DNA from: DATARH01 sp963705325
Lineage (GTDB): Bacteria; Pseudomonadota; Alphaproteobacteria; ATCC43930; CGMCC-115725
Direction of reading: 5' to 3'
Assembly: GCA_963705325.1 (NCBI GenBank)
Contig: OY970069.1
Location: forward strand, 806,001 to 870,000
Length of the DNA: 64,000 nt
A program made the translations under genes and the position numbers. This document shows positions 18,459 through 27,571 of the stretch, one piece after another. Position 1 is the first letter of the stretch; every line of letters begins with the position of its first letter. The notes beneath the pieces were generated by a model. That model was not told the origin of the DNA. It saw only the letters and a program-made list of their open reading frames with translations, and searched no databases.

Positions 18459-19589
18459 TCAGAGGTGCGTCCGGTTGGCGACGTAGTCCTCGCTCTGCAT
18501 TTCCATCAGGCGCGAGACGGTGCGCTGGAACTCGAAGCTGCCGTCGCCCGCGACATAGATTTCCTGCGGTGGCACGTCGGCGGATGCGACGAGGAGCGTG
18601 CGGGCTTCATAGAGCGTGTCGATCAATATGTGAAAGCGTTGGGCCTCGTTGCGCTGGCTCGGGCCGAGTCGCGGGATGCCTTCGACGACGATTCCCGCGA
18701 AACGCTCGGCAAGCGCCAGGTAATCGACCGCGGAAAGCGGCCGGGCGCACAATTCGTCGAAGGTGAACCAGGCGACATTGCCCGCGACGCGCGGCGCCGC
18801 GAGCGGCCTCGCCATCACGGTCAGAGTCTCGTGAGTGGCCGGCATGCCATCGCTGAGATCGGCGAAGGCGGCGGCGATGGCGCGATGCGCCTTGTCGCCC
18901 AGCGGTTGGAAATAGATCGGTTTGCCGATCATCCGCGCCAGCCGGTAGTCGCGGCCGCTGTCGAGCGCGACGACTTCGAGCCGCTCCTCCAGCAAGGCGA
19001 TGAACGGCAGAAACCGGTCGCGCTGCAGGCCGTGCTCGTAAAGCCGCTCGGGATGCCGGTTCGAGGTCGCGACAACCACCGTTCCAGCATCGAACAGCGC
19101 GCGGAACAGCCGCTCCAGGATCATTGCGTCGGCGATGTCGTTGACCTGGAATTCGTCGAAACACAGCAGCTGCGCTTCTTCAGCCAGGGCCATCGCGACG
19201 CGCGGGATCGGCTGACGCGACCGGGCGCGGCGCTCGCGCTCGATCCGGTTATGGACATCGAGCATGAAGGCATGGAAATGCACCCGCCGCTTGCGCGTAA
19301 CTGGCGCCGCCGCGAAAAACAGATCCATCAGCATCGACTTGCCCCGCCCGACCGACCCCCATAGATAGAGCCCCTTGGGCGCGCTACTCGCTCCCCCGAC
19401 GAACCGGCCGAGCCAGCCGCGCGCTGCCGGCGCGTAACTAGCCAACGCGCGGTGCAGTGCCTCGAGATGCTCGACTGCGTGCGCCTGCGCCGGGTCGGGC
19501 CGGATCGCCCCAGCCTCGCAACGCTCTCGGTAAAGCGCCTGTGGCCCCGACGGAGCGGCGGCGGAGATTGTCGGGACGTCGGCGGGCAT
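18459..19589 (-). CDS. zapE: Cell division protein ZapE (AFG1-like ATPase)
   Basis: A 376-residue AFG1-family P-loop ATPase. E. coli ZapE associates with the division ring. Walker A GSVGRGKS is at residues 78-85, Walker B reads LLCFDEFQVND, and the sensor segment is VVVATSNRHPERLYEHGLQR. I start at ATG 19589 (MPADVPTISAA) because the longer frame to 19718 adds 43 residues unlike the family; the Shine-Dalgarno is weak. It is upstream of mdh on the same strand. Confidence 0.9.
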   Translation of the reverse strand: MPADVPTISAAAPSGPQALYRERCEAGAIRPDPAQAHAVEHLEALHRALASYAPAARGWLGRFVGGASSAPKGLYLWGSVGRGKSMLMDLFFAAAPVTRKRRVHFHAFMLDVHNRIERERRARSRQPIPRVAMALAEEAQLLCFDEFQVNDIADAMILERLFRALFDAGTVVVATSNRHPERLYEHGLQRDRFLPFIALLEERLEVVALDSGRDYRLARMIGKPIYFQPLGDKAHRAIAAAFADLSDGMPATHETLTVMARPLAAPRVAGNVAWFTFDELCARPLSAVDYLALAERFAGIVVEGIPRLGPSQRNEAQRFHILIDTLYEARTLLVASADVPPQEIYVAGDGSFEFQRTVSRLMEMQSEDYVANRTHL

Positions 19590-19639
19590 CTGGGGCGCCG
19601 GGTCTAATTCACCCGCGCCGACAACGCAATCGTGGAAGC

Positions 19640-20854
19640 TTATTCGGCCGGCACCGCTATTGGCTCGCCGGAGGTATTTGCGCGCGCACTGCCGGCAAAG
19701 AGCAGGCTCAACAGCCACAATCCGGCGACCAGGCTCAACACCAACTCAGGGTGTCCGGCGTCAATCAGCATGCCGTAAGGTACCGGCATCACCGCCCCAC
19801 CGAGCGCCAGCCCGGCGCTGACAAAGCCGAAGACCTTGCCGATTTGCCCCGGCGGCGCGGCATCCTTAACCATCACGTCGCGTGGGGTGCGGCTGGCGCC
19901 GATTAGATGGCCCGTTAGGAACAGCAGCGCGACAATCGCCACCTGCGGCAAGGCGACCAGATTGATCAGCAACATCAGCGCCGACCCGACCAAGGTCAGC
20001 GCGAGGACGAAGCTGAAGTGGCGGTCGGTGCGGTCGGCGACCCAACCGCCGACCAAGACGCCGCTCATGGTCCCAACCATAAAGGCGGTCAGCGCCGACG
20101 ATGCCGCCTCGATCGACAAGCCATGCGCGCCGTGCAGCACCGTGATCAGCCAGGACTGCACGCCGGCGCCGGCCATCGACGACACCATGAAAAATCCGAA
20201 GAACAGCATGATCGACGGGGAGAACAGCATCTTGACGCCGCTGGCCGAGCTGGTTTCGCGGCTTTGTTGAGCTCGTTTCTGGTCGGTGAGGATGCGGCTT
20301 TGCCAAATGATCGCCAGCGCCACGGGAATGCCCACCAGCCCGACCGCGAGCAGCGCGCCGCGCCAGCCGATCAGCCAGATCAGCATCGCCGTCGCCGGCG
20401 GCGCGCTGGCGAAGCCGACATGGCCGGTAAAGGTGTGGATGGCAAAGGAACGGCCGAGCTTCGATGGGGTGATCGAGCCGGAAAGGATCGCATAATCGGC
20501 CGGATGAAACACCGCGTTGCCCAGCCCCGACAGCATCGCCAGCACGACAATCTGCCAGAACGCGGTCGCCAACCCCATCAACGATACAGACAGAGTCATC
20601 AGCAACGTGCCGCCGATCAGGAAATGCCGTGCGCCAAACCGGTCGACCAGGAAACCGATCGGCGTCTGCACGATCGCAGTGGTTCCCGACATCACAGCGA
20701 CGGAGATGCCGAGCACCGCGAACGGCACGCCGAACGCCTTCTGCCAGGCGAGAAACATCGTCGGCAGGCAGAGGATATAGAAATGCGACAGCGTGTGGCC
20801 GCAGCATATCAGCGCGTTGACCCGGGCATCATGCCCGATCGATGGCAGCTTCAT
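19640..20854 (-). CDS. MFS transporter
   Basis: A major facilitator superfamily permease of about 404 residues with twelve hydrophobic segments. The loop after helix 2 contains GFLVDRFGARHFLIGG, a variant of the MFS signature, and the equivalent loop in the second half is GGWVADRTDRHFSF. The opening, HDARVNALICCGHTLSHFY, resembles the fosmidomycin-resistance-like branch, but the substrate is unknown. I use ATG 20854; an upstream in-frame TTG at 20914 is less likely. The gene precedes zapE by 50 bases on the same strand, with no functional link evident. Confidence 0.82.
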   Translation of the reverse strand: MKLPSIGHDARVNALICCGHTLSHFYILCLPTMFLAWQKAFGVPFAVLGISVAVMSGTTAIVQTPIGFLVDRFGARHFLIGGTLLMTLSVSLMGLATAFWQIVVLAMLSGLGNAVFHPADYAILSGSITPSKLGRSFAIHTFTGHVGFASAPPATAMLIWLIGWRGALLAVGLVGIPVALAIIWQSRILTDQKRAQQSRETSSASGVKMLFSPSIMLFFGFFMVSSMAGAGVQSWLITVLHGAHGLSIEAASSALTAFMVGTMSGVLVGGWVADRTDRHFSFVLALTLVGSALMLLINLVALPQVAIVALLFLTGHLIGASRTPRDVMVKDAAPPGQIGKVFGFVSAGLALGGAVMPVPYGMLIDAGHPELVLSLVAGLWLLSLLFAGSARANTSGEPIAVPAE

Positions 20855-20935
20855 TTTGTTTAGGCTCGCCACTTCAATCTGCTGTCGAACAGCGAGGGAT
20901 GATGCGTTGGGCAACCTTTACGATCAAGAACATCG

Positions 20936-21154
20936 CTACCCCAGCACCACCGCGACCTCGCCCTCTGCGATCGCCTCGCCCTCGGCGACAAGGATTTCGA
21001 TCACCGTGCCCGCGCGCGGCGCCAGCAGCGGGATTTCCATTTTCATCAATTCAAGGACGATGAGCGTGTCTTCCTCGGAAACCGTGTCGCCGACCGCGAC
21101 TTCGATCTTCCACACCGAGCCGGCTATCTCGCTTTTCACCCGCAACTCGGCCAT
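20936..21154 (-). CDS. Biotin carboxyl carrier (biotinyl-lipoyl) protein, stand-alone
   Basis: A 72-residue single-domain biotinyl carrier. The motif ELMKMEIP carries the lysine that would be biotinylated, set in the usual symmetrical beta-barrel (IAGSVWKIEVAVGDTV and APRAGTVIEILVAEGE). The ATG at 21154 is preceded by GAGGGGAC. It is a complete small protein, not a fragment, but no carboxylase gene adjoins it, so its partner must be encoded elsewhere. It is divergent from the dioxygenase gene. Confidence 0.85.
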   Translation of the reverse strand: MAELRVKSEIAGSVWKIEVAVGDTVSEEDTLIVLELMKMEIPLLAPRAGTVIEILVAEGEAIAEGEVAVVLG

Positions 21155-21267
21155 GTCCCCTCGCTCGTCCCCGCCCAGGCTAATTCGCCCTCGGGCAATT
21201 TCGCCGCGACGCAATTTACTCTAAGGTCTCACGCAATCTACCGCGGCAAACGGCAAGGGAGGCAGCC

Positions 21268-22221
21268 ATGCCCGATGGACACGACAAGATTCGCCGCAGC
21301 ACCACTGAAGACGATATCACCGCGGCGGTGCTGGCTCGCTTCTCCGCAACCCCCGACCCGCGGCTCAAGCAGATCATGCTGGGGCTGATCAAGCACCTGC
21401 ACGCATTCGTCAAGGAGGTCGAGCTGACCGAAGCGGAGTGGTTTCAGGCGATCGAAATCCTCACCGAAGCCGGCAAGATGTGCAGCGACAAGCGACAGGA
21501 ATTCATCCTGTTCTCGGACACTCTTGGAGTGTCGATGGTCGTCGACCTGATCGGCCACCGCAAACCGGAAGGCGCAACGAAGTCAACGGTATTCGGCCCA
21601 TTTCATCGGCTGGGCGCGCCGGAGATGCCGAGAGGCGGCAACATCGCTCACCGCGACACCACAGGCGTCCCGACCCTCGTCAGCGGCCGCGTGCTCGATC
21701 TCGAGGGCAAACCGATTGCCAATGCCGAGCTCGATGTCTGGCAAACTCAGAGCAACGGGCTTTATGACGCGCAAGACAGCAACCCGAACGAGCTACATAT
21801 GCGCGGTAAGTTCCACAGCGACGGCGAGGGGCGCTATCTCATTCGCACCGTGCTGCCGGTCAACTATCCGATCCCGTCGGACGGGCCGGTCGGCGCAATG
21901 CTTAAAGCGACCGGGCGGCATCCCTGGCGACCAGCGCACATTCATTTCGTGCTCACCGCCGACGGCTACGACCCGGTGACGACGCATATTTTCGACCGCA
22001 CCGACCCGTACCTCGAAAGCGACGCGGTATTTGCGGTTAAGGATTCGCTGATCTGCGATTTCACCCGGCACGAGACGCCGACCCCCGAAGCGGCAAAGCT
22101 CGGTATTGCCGGACCGGTTTACACTACCGAATTCGATTTCGTGCTGAAGCCGGCGGGTGCCGAGGCAAAAACCGACGTGCATGATGCACAGCGACGCCTT
22201 GCGGCGCTCGGCGCCCGCTGA
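21268..22221 (+). CDS. Intradiol ring-cleavage dioxygenase (catechol/hydroxyquinol 1,2-dioxygenase-like)
   Basis: A 317-residue non-haem Fe(III) dioxygenase that splits a catechol-type ring between the two hydroxyls. The N-terminal helical dimerisation domain (residues 15-100) is followed by the beta-sandwich catalytic domain. The four iron ligands are visible: Tyr166 (NGLYD), Tyr200 (PVNYPIPSDGPVG), His224 and His226 (RPAHIHF). The length and the segment TLGVSMVVDLI favour the hydroxyquinol or chlorocatechol branch, but the exact substrate is inference. No other aromatic-degradation gene adjoins it. A purine-rich GGGAGGC lies just upstream of the ATG. Confidence 0.88.
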   Translation: MPDGHDKIRRSTTEDDITAAVLARFSATPDPRLKQIMLGLIKHLHAFVKEVELTEAEWFQAIEILTEAGKMCSDKRQEFILFSDTLGVSMVVDLIGHRKPEGATKSTVFGPFHRLGAPEMPRGGNIAHRDTTGVPTLVSGRVLDLEGKPIANAELDVWQTQSNGLYDAQDSNPNELHMRGKFHSDGEGRYLIRTVLPVNYPIPSDGPVGAMLKATGRHPWRPAHIHFVLTADGYDPVTTHIFDRTDPYLESDAVFAVKDSLICDFTRHETPTPEAAKLGIAGPVYTTEFDFVLKPAGAEAKTDVHDAQRRLAALGAR

Positions 22222-22341
22222 CGTTAACCATAACGGTGGGTCGTTAAGTCGTGCCCGCGCTTCTGATTTGCCGATATTCATCTAAAATTAAGCAAACCGG
22301 GTTAACCAAGTTGGCGATGACTCCGATGGTTGGGGGACCAG

Positions 22342-22884
22342 ATGTCGAGCACCGAGGCGCCGGTTGTGTCGTTGGATCAGGCACGCGAAGCCAATAGCGA
22401 GGAAGAGCCGCAATTGACGGGGCGCGAGCGCCGCGAATCCGAGCGCGCCATCGCCTATTGGGAAAAGAAGATCGAGAAACTCGGCAAGAGCGCGACGGTC
22501 GCCGCTCTCGACCTCGCCGAGATGAACACGCCGGACTGGTCGCACCGTTTCGTCATCGCGGTCGACCCGGTCGTCGAGAATTCCTCGCTGCTGCTCTACG
22601 GTACGAATTTCGCCAAGCTGCTCGATCTGCCCCCGAAAGGCACGCCGCATGTGCCGATGGTGCGTCAGTTGCCGCGCCATCTGTCGCGCGTCTTCATGCA
22701 AGGCTGTGGCGATGCTCACAGCCAGCGAGCGCCGATCCGCATGGAAGGCGAAGTGCCGCGCGAAGACGGCAAGACGGAACTCTACCGCGCGGCGTTCATT
22801 CCGGTTGGGGTCAAGGAAAACTCGCTGACGCATCTCGCGTTCGGCGCGTTTAACAGCTGCGTCGTCGATCGGCTCGCTGCCTGA
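22342..22884 (+). CDS. PAS-like domain protein
   Basis: A 180-residue soluble protein. After a charged N-terminal helix (LTGRERRESERAIAYWEKKI) comes a single PAS-like fold with DWSHRFVIAVDPVVENSSLL, LLYGTNFAKLLDLP and a C-terminal strand pair ending AFIPVGVKENSLTHLAFGAF. No output domain (kinase, cyclase or DNA-binding) is present. The ATG at 22342 has GGGGGACC immediately upstream. Weak family resemblance; function unknown. The upstream gap (22222-22341) holds several TTAA motifs but no match I trust to a known operator. Confidence 0.6.
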   Translation: MSSTEAPVVSLDQAREANSEEEPQLTGRERRESERAIAYWEKKIEKLGKSATVAALDLAEMNTPDWSHRFVIAVDPVVENSSLLLYGTNFAKLLDLPPKGTPHVPMVRQLPRHLSRVFMQGCGDAHSQRAPIRMEGEVPREDGKTELYRAAFIPVGVKENSLTHLAFGAFNSCVVDRLAA

Positions 22885-23198
22885 ATCGCATCTTCTCTGC
22901 GGACCCGATCCGGCCGTCCACGTCTTCCCACTCTGATCAATCCGGATGGGTTGGCGGATCGGGAAGCGGCTTTTGGTAAAAGTTCTTGTTTTGTTCTTGA
23001 TCTCGGCTCGCGAGCCCCTATATGAGCTATCCGGCAGTGCCGGCACGGCCAAAAATTTGATGCCCTACCGGCGCCGCGAATAGTGACAAGCCGCCTGATA
23101 ATTTCCAACAAATTCAGGCGAAACGCACCGAGGCAGGTTCATTGTTTTGGTTTCGCGCGATAGGTCGCTGGGTCGGACGGCTGCTTCATCGCCGCTGG
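22885..23198. other. Intergenic stretch, no gene; holds an SOS-type promoter
   Basis: This 314-base gap separates two convergent genes. I find no supported coding region and no tRNA-like fold. It contains a LexA-type GTTC-N7-GTTC box at 22982-22996 with promoter elements just after it, a perfect 12-bp palindrome GGCTCGCGAGCC at 23005-23016, and a short hairpin CCGGCAGTGCCGG at 23031-23043. The only downstream plus-strand open frames are seven to twelve codons long. Confidence 0.7.
22982..23024 (+). promoter_or_regulatory. LexA (SOS) box with promoter, no evident target gene
   Basis: GTTCTTGTTTTGTTC (22982-22996) matches the alphaproteobacterial LexA site GTTC-N7-GTTC exactly in both half-sites and spacing. 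A plus-strand promoter TTGATC (22997-23002), 16 bases, TATATG (23019-23024) follows directly. The next plus-strand gene is far away and the next gene on this stretch is transcribed in the opposite direction. The site may drive a short RNA or be left over from a lost SOS gene. Confidence 0.6.
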
Positions 23199-24274
23199 TT
23201 AGCCGATCAGCACCTGCGCCTTTTCGGCCAAACCGATGACTCGCGTCGCGTAACTCGCGAAGCGCCGGTCCCGTGTCTGGCCGCGAACATAGCGGATATA
23301 GATTTGCTGGATGATCACAGCGAGCTTGAACGCCGCGAAGACCTGGTACCAAAGGATGTCGCCGACATCGCTTTGCGTCCGCGCCGCATAGCGCGCGACG
23401 GCTTCGTCGCGGCTGGGAAACCCCGCGCGCCACGTCGGCATGGAGGCGATCGCGCGCCAATTCGGATCGTCCCCCGGCTCGACCCAGTAGTTCAGCAAAT
23501 AACCGAGATCGGCGAGCGGATCGCCGCGGGTGCACATATCCCAGTCGAGCACGGCGACGATCCGCGCCGGGTCTTCTGTGTCGAGCAGGCAATTGTCGAG
23601 CCGGTAATCGTTGTGCAGCAGCGCGCCGGCGCGCTCTTTTGGCAAGGTGCGCGCGAGCCAGTCGAGCGCCGGGGCCATCGTCGATCGCGACTCGCGTTCT
23701 TCGGGTCCACCGAGCGAGGCTTCCCAGCGCCGCGTCCACCCCGACAGCTGACGCTCAAGATAGCCCTCGACCCGGCCCAAATCCCCAAGTCCAATTTCGT
23801 TCGCATCGACCCGGTGCAAGTCGGCGAGTGCATCGACCAGTGCAAAGCCGATGCGGCGGTTGAGCTCCGGCCGGCCGGCGAATTCTTCGGGGATGTCGTC
23901 GCGAATCACGAAACCGACCCGCCGCTCCTCGACGATAAACACCGCGCCGATGACGCTTTCGTCCTCACACAGCAAGAGGCTCTGCGGGGCAAGCGGGAAG
24001 CGCTGGTGCAGCACCGACAGCACCCGGTGCTCGCGGCGCATATCGTGCGCGCCGGGCGGGATCGGCCCCAGTGGCGGGCGACGCAGCACGAACTCCGTGC
24101 CGCCGAAGCGCAGCAGGTAAGTGAGGTTGGCCTTGCCGCCATGAAACTGGGCGACCGCCAGCGGGCCTTCCGCACCCGGCAGACGCCCGCGCAGATAGGG
24201 TTCGAGCCTTGTCGTGCCGAGCCGCTCGTCCGGCCGTTCGCCGATCAACTCGGCGGCGGCGAGACTCGATGCAG

Positions 24275-24278
<4 letters not shown>
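23199..24278 (-). CDS. APH-type phosphotransferase (ACAD10/11 N-domain-like)
   Basis: A 359-residue kinase-like protein of the aminoglycoside-phosphotransferase fold. The ATP site contains LRFGGTEFVLRRPPLG, the catalytic loop reads LLHNDYRLDNCLL with the proposed catalytic Asp, and the metal-binding segment is VLDWDMCTRGDPLADLGYLL. In vertebrate ACAD10/11 the same domain is fused to an acyl-CoA dehydrogenase; here the dehydrogenase is the upstream gene, joined by a four-base ATGA overlap. The pair therefore probably acts on one pathway, plausibly phosphorylation and further catabolism of 4-hydroxyacyl-CoAs. That role is inference from the family, and antibiotic resistance is not implied. Confidence 0.88.
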
Positions 24279-25477
<1,199 letters not shown>

Positions 25478-25492
25478 CTGCGTTTCCCCTTA

Positions 25493-25924
25493 TCAGCGCG
25501 CGGCTTCTTCGCCAGATTCCTGCAACAGGCTCAATATCTTGTCTAATTTCTCCAGTTCCAGCCGCGCGAGCTCTCTTAAAATCGTCTCTATCTCTTCCTT
25601 GGCGGCGACATTGGTGTCGTAGTCGTGCTGTGCCTGGATGCGGTCGCGCTCGGTCTGCCGATTTTGGCTCATCAGGATCAGCGGCGAGCTGTAGGCCGCT
25701 TCTGCCGACATGAACAGGTTGAACAGGATGAAGGGGTAAGGGTCGAACTGATAACGCTCAAGCAACCAGATCGTGTTGACCACGACCCAGACAAAGAAGA
25801 TCACGCTTTGGATGATGATGAAGCGCCACGACCCGATGAAGTTGGCGACGCTGTCGGCGACGCGAGCGCCTAAAGGCATCGATTCACGGTGAGCGTCGTG
25901 CCAATTCCGATGAAGAGCGCGCAT
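25493..25924 (-). CDS. DUF1003 family membrane protein
   Basis: A 143-residue inner-membrane protein of the DUF1003 family. It shows GARVADSVANFIGSWRFIII leading into one transmembrane segment, then YPFILFNLFMSAEAAYSSPL with a second one, and LMSQNRQTERDR, all family hallmarks. A C-terminal helical stretch with heptad character follows (ILRELARLELEKLDKILSLL). Function is unknown. It lies 15 bases upstream of the acyl-CoA dehydrogenase on the same strand and may share its transcript. Confidence 0.82.
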   Translation of the reverse strand: MRALHRNWHDAHRESMPLGARVADSVANFIGSWRFIIIQSVIFFVWVVVNTIWLLERYQFDPYPFILFNLFMSAEAAYSSPLILMSQNRQTERDRIQAQHDYDTNVAAKEEIETILRELARLELEKLDKILSLLQESGEEAAR

Positions 25925-26054
25925 GTCCCCCGATGCTCCTGCGGTAGCGGTAATGCGCCATTGTCGCAGGCTCTACACAAATTGGCGATTGCCCGGTGCG
26001 CGCCGGCAAACATCAACCTTGGGCTAACCATTTTGCGATTAACTGACCGGCGTA

Positions 26055-26606
26055 ATGCAGCGCTCGTGGAAATCTTCTGGAAATGTCGCCGGCCGGTTGT
26101 CGGTTGGCGCCGATTACGGCGTGTGGACCGGCCACGAGGTCCCGTCGGACCCGGGCGACTGGTACCCCCCGGTACGGCAGTTCTACGACTACTGGCTCGG
26201 TGTCGCTCCTCCGGGGCGTCTACCGGGCCGCCAGCATATTGCACCTGAGGACATCCGGACGCTGTTGCCCCGGCTGTGGATGTGCGACGTGTTTCGCAAT
26301 CCGTTACGGTTCCGCTATCGCTTGGTCGGCACCGAGATCGTTCGCTCGGTGCAGCGCGAACTGACCGGGCAGTGGTTCGACGAGGCCCAGCCCGAAAGCG
26401 TTAGCAACCCGGCGCTCAGCAACCGCTATCGCTTTATTGTCGAAACCGGTCGCCCGACCTGGCGTCGCGGCCCGACGTTGTGGAACCGCGATCCCCAGCA
26501 TCGCACCGTCGAGAATTGCCTGGTGCCGCTCGCCGCCGACGGCGAGACCGTCGACAAGATTCTGGCCATGACCGCGCTATTCGACGCCAGGGGCCGTCAA
26601 CTCTAG
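26055..26606 (+). CDS. PAS_5-type PAS domain protein
   Basis: A 183-residue protein made of one PAS domain of the alphaproteobacterial PAS_5 type. The hallmarks are PVRQFYDYWLGVAPPGRLPG, then APEDIRTLLPRLWMCDVFRN, FRYRLVGTEIVRSVQREL and, near the end, NCLVPLAADGETVDKILAM. No output domain is attached. Members of this family are numerous in soil alphaproteobacteria and mostly uncharacterised. It is divergent from the DUF1003 gene across 130 bases and convergent with the Cys-rich small gene. The first few residues are uncertain. Confidence 0.78.
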   Translation: MQRSWKSSGNVAGRLSVGADYGVWTGHEVPSDPGDWYPPVRQFYDYWLGVAPPGRLPGRQHIAPEDIRTLLPRLWMCDVFRNPLRFRYRLVGTEIVRSVQRELTGQWFDEAQPESVSNPALSNRYRFIVETGRPTWRRGPTLWNRDPQHRTVENCLVPLAADGETVDKILAMTALFDARGRQL

Positions 26607-26609
26607 CGC

Positions 26610-26813
26610 TCAGTTGAGGTAAGGCGGCCTCTCGCCACGGCAAACCACCCAGCGCGCCTCGCTTTCGCACAACTGCTTGAGGGCGCAGTCGGCACAACGC
26701 TGGCCATCCTCATCGAGTCCCGATTCGCGGCATGCTTCGCCAAGCGAACACGGGCGATACCCGGAACCTGCAGGGTAGCGCGGCGGCATCCGCGACACCT
26801 CATCAATCGTCAA
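26610..26813 (-). CDS. Small cysteine-rich hypothetical protein
   Basis: A 67-residue protein with six cysteines, arranged as one in RPCSLGEAC with its second, a C-x-x-C in QRCADCALKQLC with a third, and a last one in WVVC. The spacing suggests a small metal-binding or disulfide fold. It has no signal peptide. The alternative frame over the same bases (26603-26806) is arginine-rich and less protein-like. It sits convergent with the PAS_5 gene, three bases from its stop. I do not recognise a named family. Confidence 0.45.
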   Translation of the reverse strand: MTIDEVSRMPPRYPAGSGYRPCSLGEACRESGLDEDGQRCADCALKQLCESEARWVVCRGERPPYLN

Positions 26814-26901
26814 TCGTGGTCGCGATCGTAACCGCGTGCCCGCTTTGCGGCTAAGTCAATTTGCGCAGGGTCGTGCGGCATTTCCGCCGCGCCCAAAATA
26901 T

Positions 26902-26939
26902 AGGTGATACCGCGGCTGGGCTCAGCCGCGGAATCACCT
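26902..26939 (-). terminator. Intrinsic terminator of the CHRD gene
   Basis: A long hairpin just downstream of the CHRD stop. The two arms 26902-26918 and 26923-26939 pair over 16 bases with a single A-A mismatch and a four-base loop (GGCT). On the minus strand the stem is followed by ATATTTTGGG, a U-rich tail. The position and form fit Rho-independent termination. Confidence 0.75.
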
Positions 26940-26947
26940 GAACCGGC

Positions 26948-27370
26948 CTACTTAGCGAGCTGCGCACGGAGTTCACCACCACCATGTGCCTCGGTGTGGA
27001 TGTTGACGTAGCACTTTCCGGCTTCGAGATCGGCGATTTGAGCGTCGGTCAAAGTCGCCGAACCGGTGATCGGGCTGGCAGTGCTCTTGAACGGCACCGC
27101 GACGCCAGCATTTGCACCCGCAGCGGCGCCGCAATGAATGTGCGCTGCCTTCGCCGGCCCACTAAGGCCCGAATAGGTGACGGTATAGGTTATCTGTTTG
27201 GTCGCAGTATCGAAGTTGACCACAGCGGTGCCGGAGCCCGTACCGGTAACCGGAGGAACCTCGGCGCCATTACTGAGCGTGCCTTTGAAAATCTCAGTCG
27301 CCGCCTGGCTAGAGCCCCAAGCAAGTACGGTGGCCGCGAAGCCGAGCGCGGCGAGTGTGGTCTTGTGCAT
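26948..27370 (-). CDS. Secreted CHRD domain protein
   Basis: A 140-residue exported protein. The first 24 residues form a signal peptide (MHKTTLAALGFAATVLAWGS, cleaved after SQA). The rest is one CHRD domain, with GAEVPPVTGTGSGTAVV, YTVTYSGLSGPAKAAHIHCG and a C-terminal CYVNIHTEAHGGGELRAQL. Several histidines and two cysteines are conserved in position. The biochemical role of bacterial CHRD proteins is not established. GGGAGGATC lies directly upstream of ATG 27370, which fixes the start. A strong terminator follows, so it is probably a single-gene transcript. Confidence 0.88.
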   Translation of the reverse strand: MHKTTLAALGFAATVLAWGSSQAATEIFKGTLSNGAEVPPVTGTGSGTAVVNFDTATKQITYTVTYSGLSGPAKAAHIHCGAAAGANAGVAVPFKSTASPITGSATLTDAQIADLEAGKCYVNIHTEAHGGGELRAQLAK

Positions 27371-27571
27371 CTGATCCTCCCGTTCGGATAGCCCGACGGA
27401 CGACAAGCTATCCAATCGATTGGGCGACCAGAAGCCGAAAATCTCTTTCCAGGGCACCAGCTTGTTCAAACCCACGTGACCATGGCGCCAAAGAGCGACA
27501 TTCCGGCGGTCGCCGCTGCGATCGGTTTAGCTTATGCTGACAGAGATTCAATCTCCGGCGATCTGGCGATA

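Noticed and set aside
22222..22341. TTAA-type half-sites suggesting CtrA control of the PAS-like gene
   Set aside because: Several TTAA and TTAACC motifs are present, but none of the pairs has the required seven-base spacing.
25925..26054. CtrA-like pair upstream of the PAS_5 gene
   Set aside because: TAACCAT and TTAAC are present but 11 bases apart instead of seven.
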